Shown here in pieces: positions 35,012 through 44,083 of a stretch of 64,000 nt of DNA. The stretch spans positions 6,180,501 to 6,244,500 of the forward strand of contig NZ_CP115484.1 in NCBI RefSeq assembly GCF_027627475.1. The letters are read 5' to 3'. Numbering within the stretch: the stretch's first letter is position 1; each line of letters opens with the position of its first letter. A program made the translations under genes and the position numbers. Source of the DNA: Paenibacillus sp. SYP-B4298 (GTDB taxonomy: Bacteria > Bacillota > Bacilli > Paenibacillales > Paenibacillaceae). The notes under the pieces are model-generated. The model was not told the origin of the DNA. It made no database searches and was given only the letters and a program-made list of their open reading frames with translations.

Positions 35012-35254
35012 ATGTCTAGATCCATTGAATCTATCCTGAGAGATGAAATTTTTGCTGAGCTTGAAATCGAGTATCCAGATGATTACGATACCAATTTGTT
35101 GGATCAAGGGATCGATTCGGTTAGCTTTATCAAGCTTATTGTTGCCATGGAAGCGAAGTTTAACATCGCGATTCCTGATGAGGAGCTATTGTTTGAAAAT
35201 TTCTCCACGACTAGATTAATCCTTCATTATCTGACCGAGAAAGCGGTAACATAG
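35012..35254 (+). CDS. Acyl carrier protein (first of two)
   Basis: This 80-residue stand-alone carrier protein has the phosphopantetheine attachment serine, Ser36, in DQGIDSVSFIKLIVAMEAKF. The flanking helices (MSRSIESILRDEIFAELEIE) are typical. It should carry acyl or aminoacyl groups as thioesters in the cytosol. The start is the ATG at 35012 with GGGGGAAA upstream; longer in-frame extensions begin within the terminator and are rejected. An adenylating ligase gene follows 30 bases later and is its obvious loading partner. Confidence 0.88.
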   Translation: MSRSIESILRDEIFAELEIEYPDDYDTNLLDQGIDSVSFIKLIVAMEAKFNIAIPDEELLFENFSTTRLILHYLTEKAVT

Positions 35255-35284
35255 AGTGCAACAGAGCGAGAATTGGAGGAGATT

Positions 35285-36805
35285 ATGACTATCATTCAGC
35301 GCTTATTTATGGAAGCATGTGATCGCAAAGAGCATATTATCCTTCAAGATTTGAAGCAGCACTGGACTTACGCAGAGGTGATGACAGAAGCATATTCGAT
35401 TGCTTTATATATAAAGAAGAATTTCGATCTTGAGCCTGGAAGTCATGTTGCATTATACACAAATAATGAGCCCATGTTCATTATCGCGGCGCTTGCCATT
35501 CAGTTCTGCGGCTATGTACTCGTACCGGTTCCTTACTCGGCATCCAAAACTGAAATTGAAAATATCTTACATGCCAGCGACGCCAAGCTGGTTATCAGCA
35601 AATATGCAAAGCCTGCGCAGTTAAATTGCGACATTCCTTGGGTGACCGCTCAGGATGTATCGCAAGAACCGATGCCTTCGTTTGAATCGATCTCGTTAAC
35701 GAATCAGCCCGATCCCAATCAATGTGCGATTCTCCTTCCTACATCCGGCACAACCGGAAAGTCTAAGATCGTGATGTTATCCCATTGGAATGTATTGACG
35801 AATGCGTTGGCACATGGCGCAAAGGTGGGTTATACGGATCAAGATTCGTTTCTTGTAACGATGCCCGTTCATTTCAGTTCTACGATTGTCACGCAATTGA
35901 TTTCTTGCATGCTCTATGGAACCCGAATTCAGCTTATCAGCTTGCCCTTGCTGTCACGCACAGCGTTCAGACTGTTTCAGAATAAGGCGGTCACGGCATT
36001 CTCAGCGGTGCCTACGCAATTGATGCACTTTGTTTCTGATTTTCATCAGACAACAAGCTGGAGTGCCTTTGATTCAATTGAATATATTGTTATTAGCGGT
36101 GCGGCGATTCCCGCGAAATTAGTAGACAATCTTCGGACTGTATTTCCCAAAGCAGACATTATTCAAACCTATGGATTAACAGAAGCTTCTCCGCGGGTGA
36201 GCATGATGGAACGGGGAGATAGCTGCTTATCCTGTGGCTCACCCATCAGTGACGTTTCTATTCGACTAGTTGACGAAGAAGGGAAGGAGGTTGAAGGAGC
36301 AGCTATCGGAGAAATTTGGGTCAAGGGCCCAAATGTGATGCTCGGTTATTACAAAAACCCGGAGTTAACGAACGATACCATTGTTGATGGCTGGTTAAAG
36401 ACAGGAGATTTGGGATATTGGAATGAATCAAGGTGTCTCATCATTACAGGCAGAAAGAAGAATATCATTATATCCGGCGGTATCAATATCTATCCGGAAG
36501 AAATCGAAGAGTTTTTATATGGCTTGAAGGAAGTTGAGGAAGTCCTAGTTGTTGGTGTGCACGATGATCTATTAGGCGAAGTACCCATCGCATTTCTGAA
36601 GGTTTTTGAAGACGGTCTGGTTGATATGAATGCGCTGACAAAACATTGCCGCTTGCATCTGTCGTCGTATAAAGTGCCTAGGCAATGGAGGATTATCGAT
36701 GAAATTCCAAAAACAACAACAGGAAAACTGGACAGGGCAAGTACGAAGCGCTTATTGCTAGGGGTGAATGAAAAAATTGAAGAATACAACTCAAGCCTTG
36801 GGTAA
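35285..36805 (+). CDS. AMP-forming acyl-CoA/acyl-ACP synthetase
   Basis: The 506-residue adenylate-forming enzyme shows the ANL-family motifs in order: LLPTSGTTGKSKIVMLSH (phosphate-binding loop), YGLTEASPR, TGDLGYWNESRC, KKNIIISGGINIYPEEIEEF and the catalytic-lysine region KTTTGKLDR. It activates a carboxylic acid as an adenylate and passes it to CoA or, more likely here, to the adjacent carrier protein. No condensation or thiolation domain is fused. The start is the ATG at 35285, with GGAGGAG upstream. Substrate specificity cannot be read with confidence. Confidence 0.9.
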   Translation: MTIIQRLFMEACDRKEHIILQDLKQHWTYAEVMTEAYSIALYIKKNFDLEPGSHVALYTNNEPMFIIAALAIQFCGYVLVPVPYSASKTEIENILHASDAKLVISKYAKPAQLNCDIPWVTAQDVSQEPMPSFESISLTNQPDPNQCAILLPTSGTTGKSKIVMLSHWNVLTNALAHGAKVGYTDQDSFLVTMPVHFSSTIVTQLISCMLYGTRIQLISLPLLSRTAFRLFQNKAVTAFSAVPTQLMHFVSDFHQTTSWSAFDSIEYIVISGAAIPAKLVDNLRTVFPKADIIQTYGLTEASPRVSMMERGDSCLSCGSPISDVSIRLVDEEGKEVEGAAIGEIWVKGPNVMLGYYKNPELTNDTIVDGWLKTGDLGYWNESRCLIITGRKKNIIISGGINIYPEEIEEFLYGLKEVEEVLVVGVHDDLLGEVPIAFLKVFEDGLVDMNALTKHCRLHLSSYKVPRQWRIIDEIPKTTTGKLDRASTKRLLLGVNEKIEEYNSSLG

Positions 36806-37838
36806 GGAAGTATTGCCAATAAGCTATCCGATGATTACAACCTATACGCAGCATGCTCATCTCTTGTCCATACTTACCCATTACGAGTGCGCACACCCAT
36901 GGATATTTAGTAATTATATTCAATTATTTATTAACAAAGATTATAAACATAATTGGGGAGATTTTTATTTCCCTCTGGCCTATGAGCTGCGGCCTTCAGA
37001 TGCATGCAAATGGATTACGACTCAAAAGATACATAGAGATACGGTCACAGCTAAATGGGACTCTGTTATTCATTTTATTATAGAAAACATTAATTCAAAT
37101 CAGTATGTCCACACAATGGTGAATTATTTCTACGTGCCACTAAGCGACCGCTATAACAAACTCCAGTTGCATCATGACATATTTGTTTATGGTTATGATC
37201 TAAATAGAGAGATATTGTATGTTTCCGATTTTTTCAAGAACGGAGTGTATAGTCAAGCTGAAATATCATTTGCAGATTTCGATCTTGCTTTCAACACGAA
37301 TCATTTAACAACAAATCATGATTATCTAAGAGGAATGGTTTATCTGTATACATTCAATGATCAATATCAGGATCAATTCAGTTTCAGTGCAGATAGCCAA
37401 GTACATTCTATAAGAAACTATTTCACTAAGAAACCGCCGGAATATTGGGAGATGTTCAACTATGAGGGCGACAGGGATCGGCTTGATTTCGGCATGGGAA
37501 TATACACCACTCTATTCAATTATGTGAAGGAGACATCGGACAACAAGTCTCAGCTTGATATAAGACCCTTTCATTTACTGTATGATCATAAGAAGATCAT
37601 GACGTTAAGACTCAAGTATTTGTACGATAATCGGCATCTGCTTCATTTAAATCAAGAGCATATCGACGAATTCATATCAATTGAAGTGAAGGCGAGAATC
37701 CTTGTGAATGCAGCGTTTAAATATAATTTGACAAGGGATAGGAGTATTTTAGATAGCTTACATACACAGATAAGGGATATAGAAAATGAAGAATCCATAT
37801 TCCTTGAACGATGGCTGAAGCAGGTAGGCATTCAGTAA
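36768..37838 (+). CDS. BtrH-like protein, first copy (possible acyltransferase relative)
   Basis: This 356-residue protein overlaps the ligase gene by 38 bases. Its N-terminal 190 residues align by eye with the 48.6-kb protein: LHHDIFVYGYDLNREILYVS here, LHPVFVYGFNLTTEEIYTVD there. Such papain-like N-terminal domains occur in BtrH, which moves an acyl group from carrier protein BtrI to ribostamycin in butirosin synthesis. At the position where the paralogue has the likely nucleophile (NCDYNLLL, Cys30), this copy has TQHAHLL. It may therefore be inactive or act as a binding partner. Family assignment is tentative. Codon use is AT-rich, unlike the 38–48 kb core. Confidence 0.5.
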   Translation: MKKLKNTTQALGKEVLPISYPMITTYTQHAHLLSILTHYECAHPWIFSNYIQLFINKDYKHNWGDFYFPLAYELRPSDACKWITTQKIHRDTVTAKWDSVIHFIIENINSNQYVHTMVNYFYVPLSDRYNKLQLHHDIFVYGYDLNREILYVSDFFKNGVYSQAEISFADFDLAFNTNHLTTNHDYLRGMVYLYTFNDQYQDQFSFSADSQVHSIRNYFTKKPPEYWEMFNYEGDRDRLDFGMGIYTTLFNYVKETSDNKSQLDIRPFHLLYDHKKIMTLRLKYLYDNRHLLHLNQEHIDEFISIEVKARILVNAAFKYNLTRDRSILDSLHTQIRDIENEESIFLERWLKQVGIQ

Positions 37839-37983
37839 GTCGAGGGAATAGATGATGTCAGCCTGATACTATAATTTTTATGGTAATATATATGAATTTA
37901 TTGGGTGCTGAACGAAAGTCTTTTACTGTAATATATGGTTAAGAATTTAAAGAAATGAATAGTGGTTTCACAAACCTTATGCA

Positions 37984-38934
37984 ATGGGGATGATCATCAT
38001 ATTCATTGTCCTAACAGGAGTCGCAGGCTTCATCGGTTCCAACCTTGCCGAGAGGCTGCTGCGGGAAGGCCATACCGTTATCGGTGTCGATAATTTTCTG
38101 ACCGGGTCCACCATCAACATAGACAATCTCTTACGGTCGCCCAATTTCAAGTTTATCGAGCATGACGTCATTGATCCGCTCGCAATTGAAGGCCCTGTCG
38201 ATTGGGTGATGCATTTCGCAAGTCCTGCCAGCCCGCCCAAATATTTGTCCTATCCGATCGAAACGATGAGGGTCAACAGCGAAGGAACGATGCATCTGCT
38301 GCATCTGGCCAAAGAAAAGCAGGCGGCTTTCTTCTTGGCTTCAACAAGCGAGATCTACGGTAACCCAGCCGTTCACCCTCAGCCGGAGAGCTACTATGGC
38401 AACGTGAATTCGGTGGGAGCAAGAAGCTGCTACAACGAAGCGAAGCGGTATGCAGAGGCGATCACCTACTGGATGAACAGGAAATACGGCATACCGGTAA
38501 GGGTCATTCGGATCTTCAATACATTTGGCCCGAAGATGGATTTAAATGATGGACGCGTCATTACCAATTTCATTAATCAAATTATGTCCAAGCAAAACCT
38601 TACGATTTATGGCGACGGCAGACAGACGAGAAGCTTTCAGTATATCGACGATTTGCTGGAAGGGATTGTGAGACTGATGAGCACCACGTATGAACAGCCA
38701 GTCAATTTGGGGAACCCGGAGGAGGTCACTATACTTGAGGTGGCCCAAATCGTGAAGGAGCTCATGAAGTCCGACGCGCAGATCGAGTTTCTCCCGCTGC
38801 CGGAAGACGATCCCAGGAGAAGGAATCCCGATATTACCATATCAAAGACGATTATGGACTGGGAACCGGCGATCAGCTTGCATGATGCACTCGCTAGAAC
38901 GATCCATTATTACCAGGGTCACTATATCCATTAA
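37984..38934 (+). CDS. NAD-dependent sugar epimerase/dehydratase, UDP-glucuronate decarboxylase-like
   Basis: The 316-residue extended short-chain dehydrogenase has the Rossmann motif TGVAGFIGSNLAERLL, active-site Tyr/Lys in SCYNEAKRYAEAITYW, and STSEIYGNP. Segments FASPASPPKYLSYPIETMRV and IYGDGRQTRSFQYIDDL are closest to UDP-glucuronate decarboxylases, which give UDP-xylose. It probably supplies or modifies an NDP-pentose or related sugar for the cluster product. No strong ribosome site precedes ATG 37984; ATG 37990 is an alternative. The GC content rises sharply at this gene. Confidence 0.85.
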   Translation: MGMIIIFIVLTGVAGFIGSNLAERLLREGHTVIGVDNFLTGSTINIDNLLRSPNFKFIEHDVIDPLAIEGPVDWVMHFASPASPPKYLSYPIETMRVNSEGTMHLLHLAKEKQAAFFLASTSEIYGNPAVHPQPESYYGNVNSVGARSCYNEAKRYAEAITYWMNRKYGIPVRVIRIFNTFGPKMDLNDGRVITNFINQIMSKQNLTIYGDGRQTRSFQYIDDLLEGIVRLMSTTYEQPVNLGNPEEVTILEVAQIVKELMKSDAQIEFLPLPEDDPRRRNPDITISKTIMDWEPAISLHDALARTIHYYQGHYIH

Positions 38935-38947
38935 ACGGGAGGTACCT

Positions 38948-39199
38948 ATGAAAGAACAGATCATAGCGATGATAAGCGAAATCAAGGACGACGCCCAACT
39001 GGCAACCAGCTTGAACGAGCATTCCAACATTATGGAAGACGGGGGCTTGGACTCTTTACAGCTCATTACTTTCGTATTGAAGGTGGAAGAGCGCTTCGGT
39101 ATTGAAATCGATTTTGAAGAATTCGACTTCAATCTTATGGAGTCGGTCACGACCTTCTGCGATTATATCTCGGAGATGCAGAAGACGGCACCTGTATGA
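38948..39199 (+). CDS. Acyl carrier protein (second of two)
   Basis: This 83-residue carrier protein has phosphopantetheine attachment Ser36 in DGGLDSLQLITFVLKVEERF. The start is the ATG at 38948, with GGGAGG upstream; an in-frame extension to 38882 lies inside the previous gene. Its stop overlaps the ATG of the ATP-grasp gene (ATGA), so the two are made in a fixed ratio, as expected if the ligase loads this carrier. It is clearly different in sequence from the 35.0-kb carrier. Confidence 0.88.
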   Translation: MKEQIIAMISEIKDDAQLATSLNEHSNIMEDGGLDSLQLITFVLKVEERFGIEIDFEEFDFNLMESVTTFCDYISEMQKTAPV

Positions 39200-40554
39200 A
39201 CGCTAGACGCCAGTTCGCGCTCATTATGGGGACGTTTGACGCGGAACGCTTCTGGCGCGACCCTAATCTAGCCAAATTGCCGTCATTTCCCGATCCTGAG
39301 ATGGAGAATGTCGTGATGGCTATGGATGAGCTGCTCTTCCCATTTTGCGAGGCGCAGGATAGGCTCATTACTCGCTATCGAATGAACGTTTGCCATAAAG
39401 AGTATTTGCATGAGATCGGATTTAGATTTCTGTCCAATTCAACGGATCTCGAGAGCCCTGATGGAGGAAGCGCAGGCAGAACCACCAATATATTCGACCT
39501 GCTCACATCAGCCGACCGAATGGGCAGCATCGATCTGCACGGGCTGGACGGCGCCCGGCTGTCGCCCTTTGCCGTCATTCCGGGGGCGGATCGTATTGCA
39601 GCGCGTTACGGGCTGGAGCAGGATTTTCCAACTGTCGAAACGGTTCAGACGGTCAATTCGAAGCTGTATTCTACCGAATTGAACCGTCGTCTTGGTCTTC
39701 CGTGTGACAGCCAGACGGTCTATTCTCACGAAGAGCTGCTGGCAAGCGGGTTGACATTGCTGAATCAAGGCCCCTTCCTGATCAAGGATGAGTTCGGGGT
39801 ATCCGGGAAGGGGAATTTGCTGATCGAGTCGGAAGCGATATTGCAGCGAGTCACATCCTATCTCGCCGATCAGTGCCGCAAGGGAAGAACCGTTCGGTTT
39901 ATTATTGAGCCGTTCCTCCGCAAGGAGCTGGACTTTTCTTGCCAATTCCACATCGATTCGGACGGTACTTACCGACATATCTCAGTGCAGCAATTGGTCA
40001 ATCGCGATTTCGCTTACCAAGGCTCCTATACAGCCGACGATAGGCTGCTTCATATGCTGCAGCAAGCGGAGTATTTTGATGTCATGAAACGGGCGGCTCG
40101 CGAGCTTTATCAGTCGGGTTATCACGGCGACGTATGCGTCGACTCTATGCTGTTGACCGACGGCCGCATCGTTCCGATCGTTGAGGTGAATGCAAGAAGA
40201 TCGATGAGTCTGATCAAGCATTATGTTGACCGATACCTGGAGAAGCACGATACAGCCGGGAGCATGACGCATGCGACCTTACAGTTTGCATGCGATGTAC
40301 GATTCGATCAATTGCTGGAATCGCTGGACCGCGAGGGTGTTCTATATAAGCCTGATCGAGGGTTCGGCATTTTACCGTTAAGCGCGAATACGCTCCTCAT
40401 CAACAAAGTCATCAGCGAGTGCAAGGGAATCCAGAATAAGCGGGTGAAAGGCAGATTGTATTATTCGTTGATCGAGGGGGAATGGGGGAACGAACGAGTG
40501 TCGGCCAAGGTAAGGGAGGTACTGTCGTCGTTATCCTTCAAGATCGCCCGCTGA
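39196..40554 (+). CDS. ATP-grasp ligase, BtrJ-like (amino acid to carrier protein)
   Basis: This 452-residue protein has an N-terminal pre-ATP-grasp region and a C-terminal ATP-grasp domain: GPFLIKDEFGVSGKGNLLIE, IIEPFLRKELDFSCQFHI and the metal-binding end VEVNARRSMSLIKHYV. The last motif is typical of ligases like BtrJ, which attaches glutamate to carrier protein BtrI in butirosin synthesis. Direct overlap with the carrier protein gene supports the same kind of reaction here: aminoacyl-ACP formation using ATP. The amino acid is unknown. It could instead make an amide bond on a free substrate. Confidence 0.75.
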   Translation: MNARRQFALIMGTFDAERFWRDPNLAKLPSFPDPEMENVVMAMDELLFPFCEAQDRLITRYRMNVCHKEYLHEIGFRFLSNSTDLESPDGGSAGRTTNIFDLLTSADRMGSIDLHGLDGARLSPFAVIPGADRIAARYGLEQDFPTVETVQTVNSKLYSTELNRRLGLPCDSQTVYSHEELLASGLTLLNQGPFLIKDEFGVSGKGNLLIESEAILQRVTSYLADQCRKGRTVRFIIEPFLRKELDFSCQFHIDSDGTYRHISVQQLVNRDFAYQGSYTADDRLLHMLQQAEYFDVMKRAARELYQSGYHGDVCVDSMLLTDGRIVPIVEVNARRSMSLIKHYVDRYLEKHDTAGSMTHATLQFACDVRFDQLLESLDREGVLYKPDRGFGILPLSANTLLINKVISECKGIQNKRVKGRLYYSLIEGEWGNERVSAKVREVLSSLSFKIAR

Positions 40555-40598
40555 TGCAGTCCGAAGCGCTTGAGACCATGAATGGAGGAAGAAGGTTT

Positions 40599-41714
40599 AT
40601 GGGTAAGCGGAAAGTAACGATTCTATGCTCGGGTTTCGGTCTGGGCTTCTATATTCCCGGCCTGTTAATTGCAAGCGATTTCAGGAAAAGGGATATCGCA
40701 ACGGAAGTGCTCGTGTTCGAAAGCTATCTGGAGCAAGACAAGATGGATCATATTGCAGACAGCAGGAAGGCTTACCACAATAACTTCGCACTTGCCAACT
40801 TATCGGCTCGAATGCCGATGGATATCCGCAGCAGCATGGACTATGCCCAGGTTGAGCGATTGCTGGAGGCGTGGAAAGCGGAAGAGCGGCACGAATTCAT
40901 ATCGCTATCTGGACACTGGGTCTATATTCTGGATTTGTATAGGGAGAAGATGCTGCCCAGTCCAATTCATGTAGACCTGCTCTACGTCGATTCAGATCTG
41001 GCCCCGTCTTGGAAGAGCCTGAAGAAGTTTCATCCTCGCTATGACGAGCATTATTACAATGCTTGTCTCTATGACACCGACAAGATGGAGATTCGATGCG
41101 AAATCCCGGTTCTTCCTGGTACGCCACTGCCCTTCGACTCAAGGAAGCGGCGGCTCGTTGTTCATGGCGGCGGCTGGGGGATGGGTACGTATCAGAGTAA
41201 AGTTCCAGAGCTTGTCGGTCATAACTATGGGCTTGATATCGTAGCTTACGATTGGAAGGAAGCGAAGCCTGATCCCGATCACCGATATTGGATGAACGAT
41301 CCGTCATGGTGCGCATGGGTGAAGAGTGCGAACGGCCTGCACGAGTTCCCGCCATACATTGAAATAACGGGAGAAGCTACAAATTCATACGCCGCTCAGG
41401 TTGATCATCATTGGTTGTTCGACGTTGCTTCGGAGGCGATGGCTATCGTGGCCAAGCCGGGAGCGGGCACATTGATCGACTCGCTTGCATCCGAAACCCC
41501 TCTTATTTTGCTGGAGCCATTCGGAAGTCACGAGCTTAGCAATTTGAATTTGTGGGAATCGCTTGGGTTCGGAATACGCTACGAGAAATGGCGGGAGATG
41601 GACTTTTCTGTCGAGGTCCTTAAGGAGATGCATCAAGCGATCATGAACAGACCCGGAGAACGGACAAATTACGTGGATCATTATTGTGCGAGAGTCACGT
41701 TAACGAAGGGGTAA
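40599..41714 (+). CDS. GT-B fold glycosyltransferase-like protein
   Basis: This 371-residue protein starts MGKRKVTILCSGFGLGFYIP, resembling the N-terminal loop of UDP-glycosyltransferases. The later segment VAKPGAGTLIDSLASETPLI, followed by EPFGSHELSN, resembles the donor site of MurG/GT28-like enzymes. It may join a sugar made by the neighbouring epimerase to the cluster core, but key residues are hard to place and the family is divergent. I chose the ATG at 40599, with GGAGG ten bases upstream; the longer frame overlaps the ATP-grasp gene. Confidence 0.6.
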   Translation: MGKRKVTILCSGFGLGFYIPGLLIASDFRKRDIATEVLVFESYLEQDKMDHIADSRKAYHNNFALANLSARMPMDIRSSMDYAQVERLLEAWKAEERHEFISLSGHWVYILDLYREKMLPSPIHVDLLYVDSDLAPSWKSLKKFHPRYDEHYYNACLYDTDKMEIRCEIPVLPGTPLPFDSRKRRLVVHGGGWGMGTYQSKVPELVGHNYGLDIVAYDWKEAKPDPDHRYWMNDPSWCAWVKSANGLHEFPPYIEITGEATNSYAAQVDHHWLFDVASEAMAIVAKPGAGTLIDSLASETPLILLEPFGSHELSNLNLWESLGFGIRYEKWREMDFSVEVLKEMHQAIMNRPGERTNYVDHYCARVTLTKG

Positions 41715-41742
41715 GCTATCAATGGCATAAGGGGGTTATGCG

Positions 41743-42831
41743 ATGAGCGTAAACAAATTGAGTGTCGCCCAAGATACGACAAGCTACCCGAGATGGATCG
41801 TCTTGCAACTGTTGGAGCAGTGCAATCTACGCTGCAAGATGTGCTATGAGTGGGGACTCGAAGGACCCTACAAAAGCAAAAAAACGTTAGCGCAGTTGGA
41901 CCCGGAGCTGATCAAAAAGATCATCGTCCAGTGCAGCCCCGGCAAGCCGTATTACGATTTCTTCGGTGGCGAGCCGCTGATGTACCCTTGGTTGAGCGAC
42001 ATTCTCGCCATGATCAATCATTATGGAAGCATAGCAGACTTCCCCACGAACGGCACATTGCTCGAGAAGCATGCCGAGATGCTTGTCGAGACGCCTCCCA
42101 ATAAGATCTGGATGTCGCTCGACGGGCCTGAGGAGATCAACGACAGGCAGCGGGGCAAGGGCGTATTCAAGAAAGTAATCAAGGGGATCGAGAAGCTCTA
42201 TGAGCTTCGGGAGAGCAAAGGCAAGCAATTTCCGAAGATGGGTGTATCCTTTATCATTACGCCCTTGAACTATATGTATGTCGAGGAATTTTTCTTTAAG
42301 CATCTCGACCTGTCGATGCTGGACCATATCAGCATGGAAGTGCAGCTCTATGCAACGGAAGAGCAGTATGCCCAATATGTGGAGGTTCTTAGTGAAAGAT
42401 TCGACGTGCATCAAGCTCCTTATGCCAAGGGGATGGTGTGGGGGGATATCAGTTCGTTCAGCCAGATCGATATTCCGGAATTGACGAGACAGCTCAATAA
42501 TGTGAAAGAGTATTGCCTGAAAAACAGCATCCATGTGATTACCTATCCGAAGACGATAGATGAACAAAATTTGCACAACTATTTCTCGGGGCAATTCCAT
42601 CAGATGGCTGATAAACGAAATCGCTGCTCCCTTCCATGGGTTTATGCGGAGATTACAGCAAGGGGCGACGTTTCGCCCTGCCATGCCTTCTATGATTTGA
42701 CCTTCGGCAACGTGAACGAAGAGAATTTGCTGGATATCTGGAGTAGTGACAAGTACAAAGAATATCGCGCGTATATGAAAAAAAATATGCTTCCGATTTG
42801 TACGGCTTGTTCAAGGTATTATATCTACTGA
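41743..42831 (+). CDS. Radical SAM/SPASM enzyme 1
   Basis: The 362-residue enzyme has the radical SAM motif CNLRCKMC (Cys27, Cys31, Cys34) and the SAM-site DFFGGEPLMYP. A C-terminal SPASM-type region carries RCSLPWVYAEITARGDVSPC, FGNVNEENLLDIW and CTACSRY, expected to hold one or two auxiliary [4Fe-4S] clusters. SPASM enzymes modify peptides (RiPPs) or oxidise sugars, as BtrN does in butirosin synthesis. No precursor peptide gene is adjacent, and aminosugar or carrier-linked substrates fit the context better. AGGGGG lies upstream of the ATG. Confidence 0.9.
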   Translation: MSVNKLSVAQDTTSYPRWIVLQLLEQCNLRCKMCYEWGLEGPYKSKKTLAQLDPELIKKIIVQCSPGKPYYDFFGGEPLMYPWLSDILAMINHYGSIADFPTNGTLLEKHAEMLVETPPNKIWMSLDGPEEINDRQRGKGVFKKVIKGIEKLYELRESKGKQFPKMGVSFIITPLNYMYVEEFFFKHLDLSMLDHISMEVQLYATEEQYAQYVEVLSERFDVHQAPYAKGMVWGDISSFSQIDIPELTRQLNNVKEYCLKNSIHVITYPKTIDEQNLHNYFSGQFHQMADKRNRCSLPWVYAEITARGDVSPCHAFYDLTFGNVNEENLLDIWSSDKYKEYRAYMKKNMLPICTACSRYYIY

Positions 42832-42872
42832 TCCATGTGAATGACCAACTACGTTTAAGAAGGGTGTGTTAT

Positions 42873-44051
42873 ATGAATCCGAAATCAGAGATTAAACATT
42901 CCCCAAAGGATTTGCAAATATTGAAGCGTACCATCAAGAATACGGTGGAAACAAAGCGGAACATGGCGAAAATAGCGGGATACGCAACACCGTTGCCAGA
43001 GTCGGTCGGAATTAAACTGACGAACCAATGCAACTTGCGCTGCAAGCATTGCTATCAATGGAACGACACCGGCTACCATCACTTCATGACACCGGAGCAG
43101 CAGCGGGAACAGCTCGACTACGGGCTGCTGGAGAAGCTGATCCTTGAGACGGAGCCAGCCAAGTCGAGACTCTATATCTGGGGCGGCGAGCCGCTCGTAT
43201 ACAGCCATTTCGACCGTCTGGCCGATCTGCTTGAAGCCCATCCTCGCGAGACGACGATCTGCACGAATGCGATGCTGATCGAGCGAAAGCTGGACGCCTT
43301 GCAGAGAATCTCCGACAACCTGGAGCTGCTCATTGCGCTTGATGGATTCGAGCAAGAGAATGATGCGCTTCGCGGCAAAGGGGTATTCAACAAGGCGATA
43401 GATGCGATCCGAATGCTAGTCGAGCTGCGCAAGGAAAACCGATTCAGGGGCAAAATTTCGATCCACACCGTCGTTAACGATGCGATGACCGACAAGCTTT
43501 ACGAGCTGCTGGACTTTCTGGAGGGCGTCGGCGTAGATCTGGTCATCGTCTGCTTCCCGTGGTACATCTCGGACGAATGCTCGCAGGGTATGGACGATTA
43601 CTTCGACCAGAAGTTCGACTTCCTCCCGGCGAGCGAGCACAAGGGCGAACGAAGCTGGCACGCCTTTAACTACAAGCTCGATCCAGAGCGTATCCCCGCT
43701 TTGATGAGCGAGTTGGACCGGGTTAATCATCGGGTCTGGAAGATGCGTCTGCGCTACCAGCCGAATCTGGATCATGACCAGATCGAGGATTTCGTGCTTG
43801 GCAAAGAGGTGGAGGGCAAAGGCACGATGAACAAGAAGTGCCTGGCTCTCTCGAACCGGATGGACATTACGCCCGATGGAACGATTATCGCGTGCAAATT
43901 TTTCAAGGAGTTCGAGATCGGCAAATTAAATGAAGCGTCCGTACAGGAGTTATGGCATAATATGACCTACAGAAGAATAAGGGAAATGATGGACGAACGA
44001 CTGACACCGGCATGCTCCAAGTGCAGTGTCCTGCATTTGCACGGTGTCTAA
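42873..44051 (+). CDS. Radical SAM/SPASM enzyme 2
   Basis: This 392-residue enzyme has CNLRCKHC (Cys53, Cys57, Cys60), LYIWGGEPLVYSHFDRL, and a SPASM end with KCLALSNRMDITPDGTIIAC, FEIGKLNEASVQELW and ACSKCSVLH. It is a distant paralogue of the gene directly upstream, 41 bases away. Two successive radical steps, for example dehydrogenation and epimerisation or C–C/C–S bond formation, are possible on the same intermediate. The start is the ATG at 42873 after AAGAAGGG; the longer frame begins inside the previous gene. Confidence 0.9.
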   Translation: MNPKSEIKHSPKDLQILKRTIKNTVETKRNMAKIAGYATPLPESVGIKLTNQCNLRCKHCYQWNDTGYHHFMTPEQQREQLDYGLLEKLILETEPAKSRLYIWGGEPLVYSHFDRLADLLEAHPRETTICTNAMLIERKLDALQRISDNLELLIALDGFEQENDALRGKGVFNKAIDAIRMLVELRKENRFRGKISIHTVVNDAMTDKLYELLDFLEGVGVDLVIVCFPWYISDECSQGMDDYFDQKFDFLPASEHKGERSWHAFNYKLDPERIPALMSELDRVNHRVWKMRLRYQPNLDHDQIEDFVLGKEVEGKGTMNKKCLALSNRMDITPDGTIIACKFFKEFEIGKLNEASVQELWHNMTYRRIREMMDERLTPACSKCSVLHLHGV

Positions 44052-44083
44052 CTATTCTAAATGAACATAAATGGGGTGCATCA

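Noticed and set aside
38882-38947. N-terminal extension of the second carrier protein
   Set aside because: It lies inside the sugar-enzyme gene, whereas ATG 38948 has GGGAGG at good spacing and gives a normal carrier length.
39508-39978. Minus-strand frame opposite the ATP-grasp gene
   Set aside because: It lies wholly inside a well-supported gene and has no ribosome site or domain.
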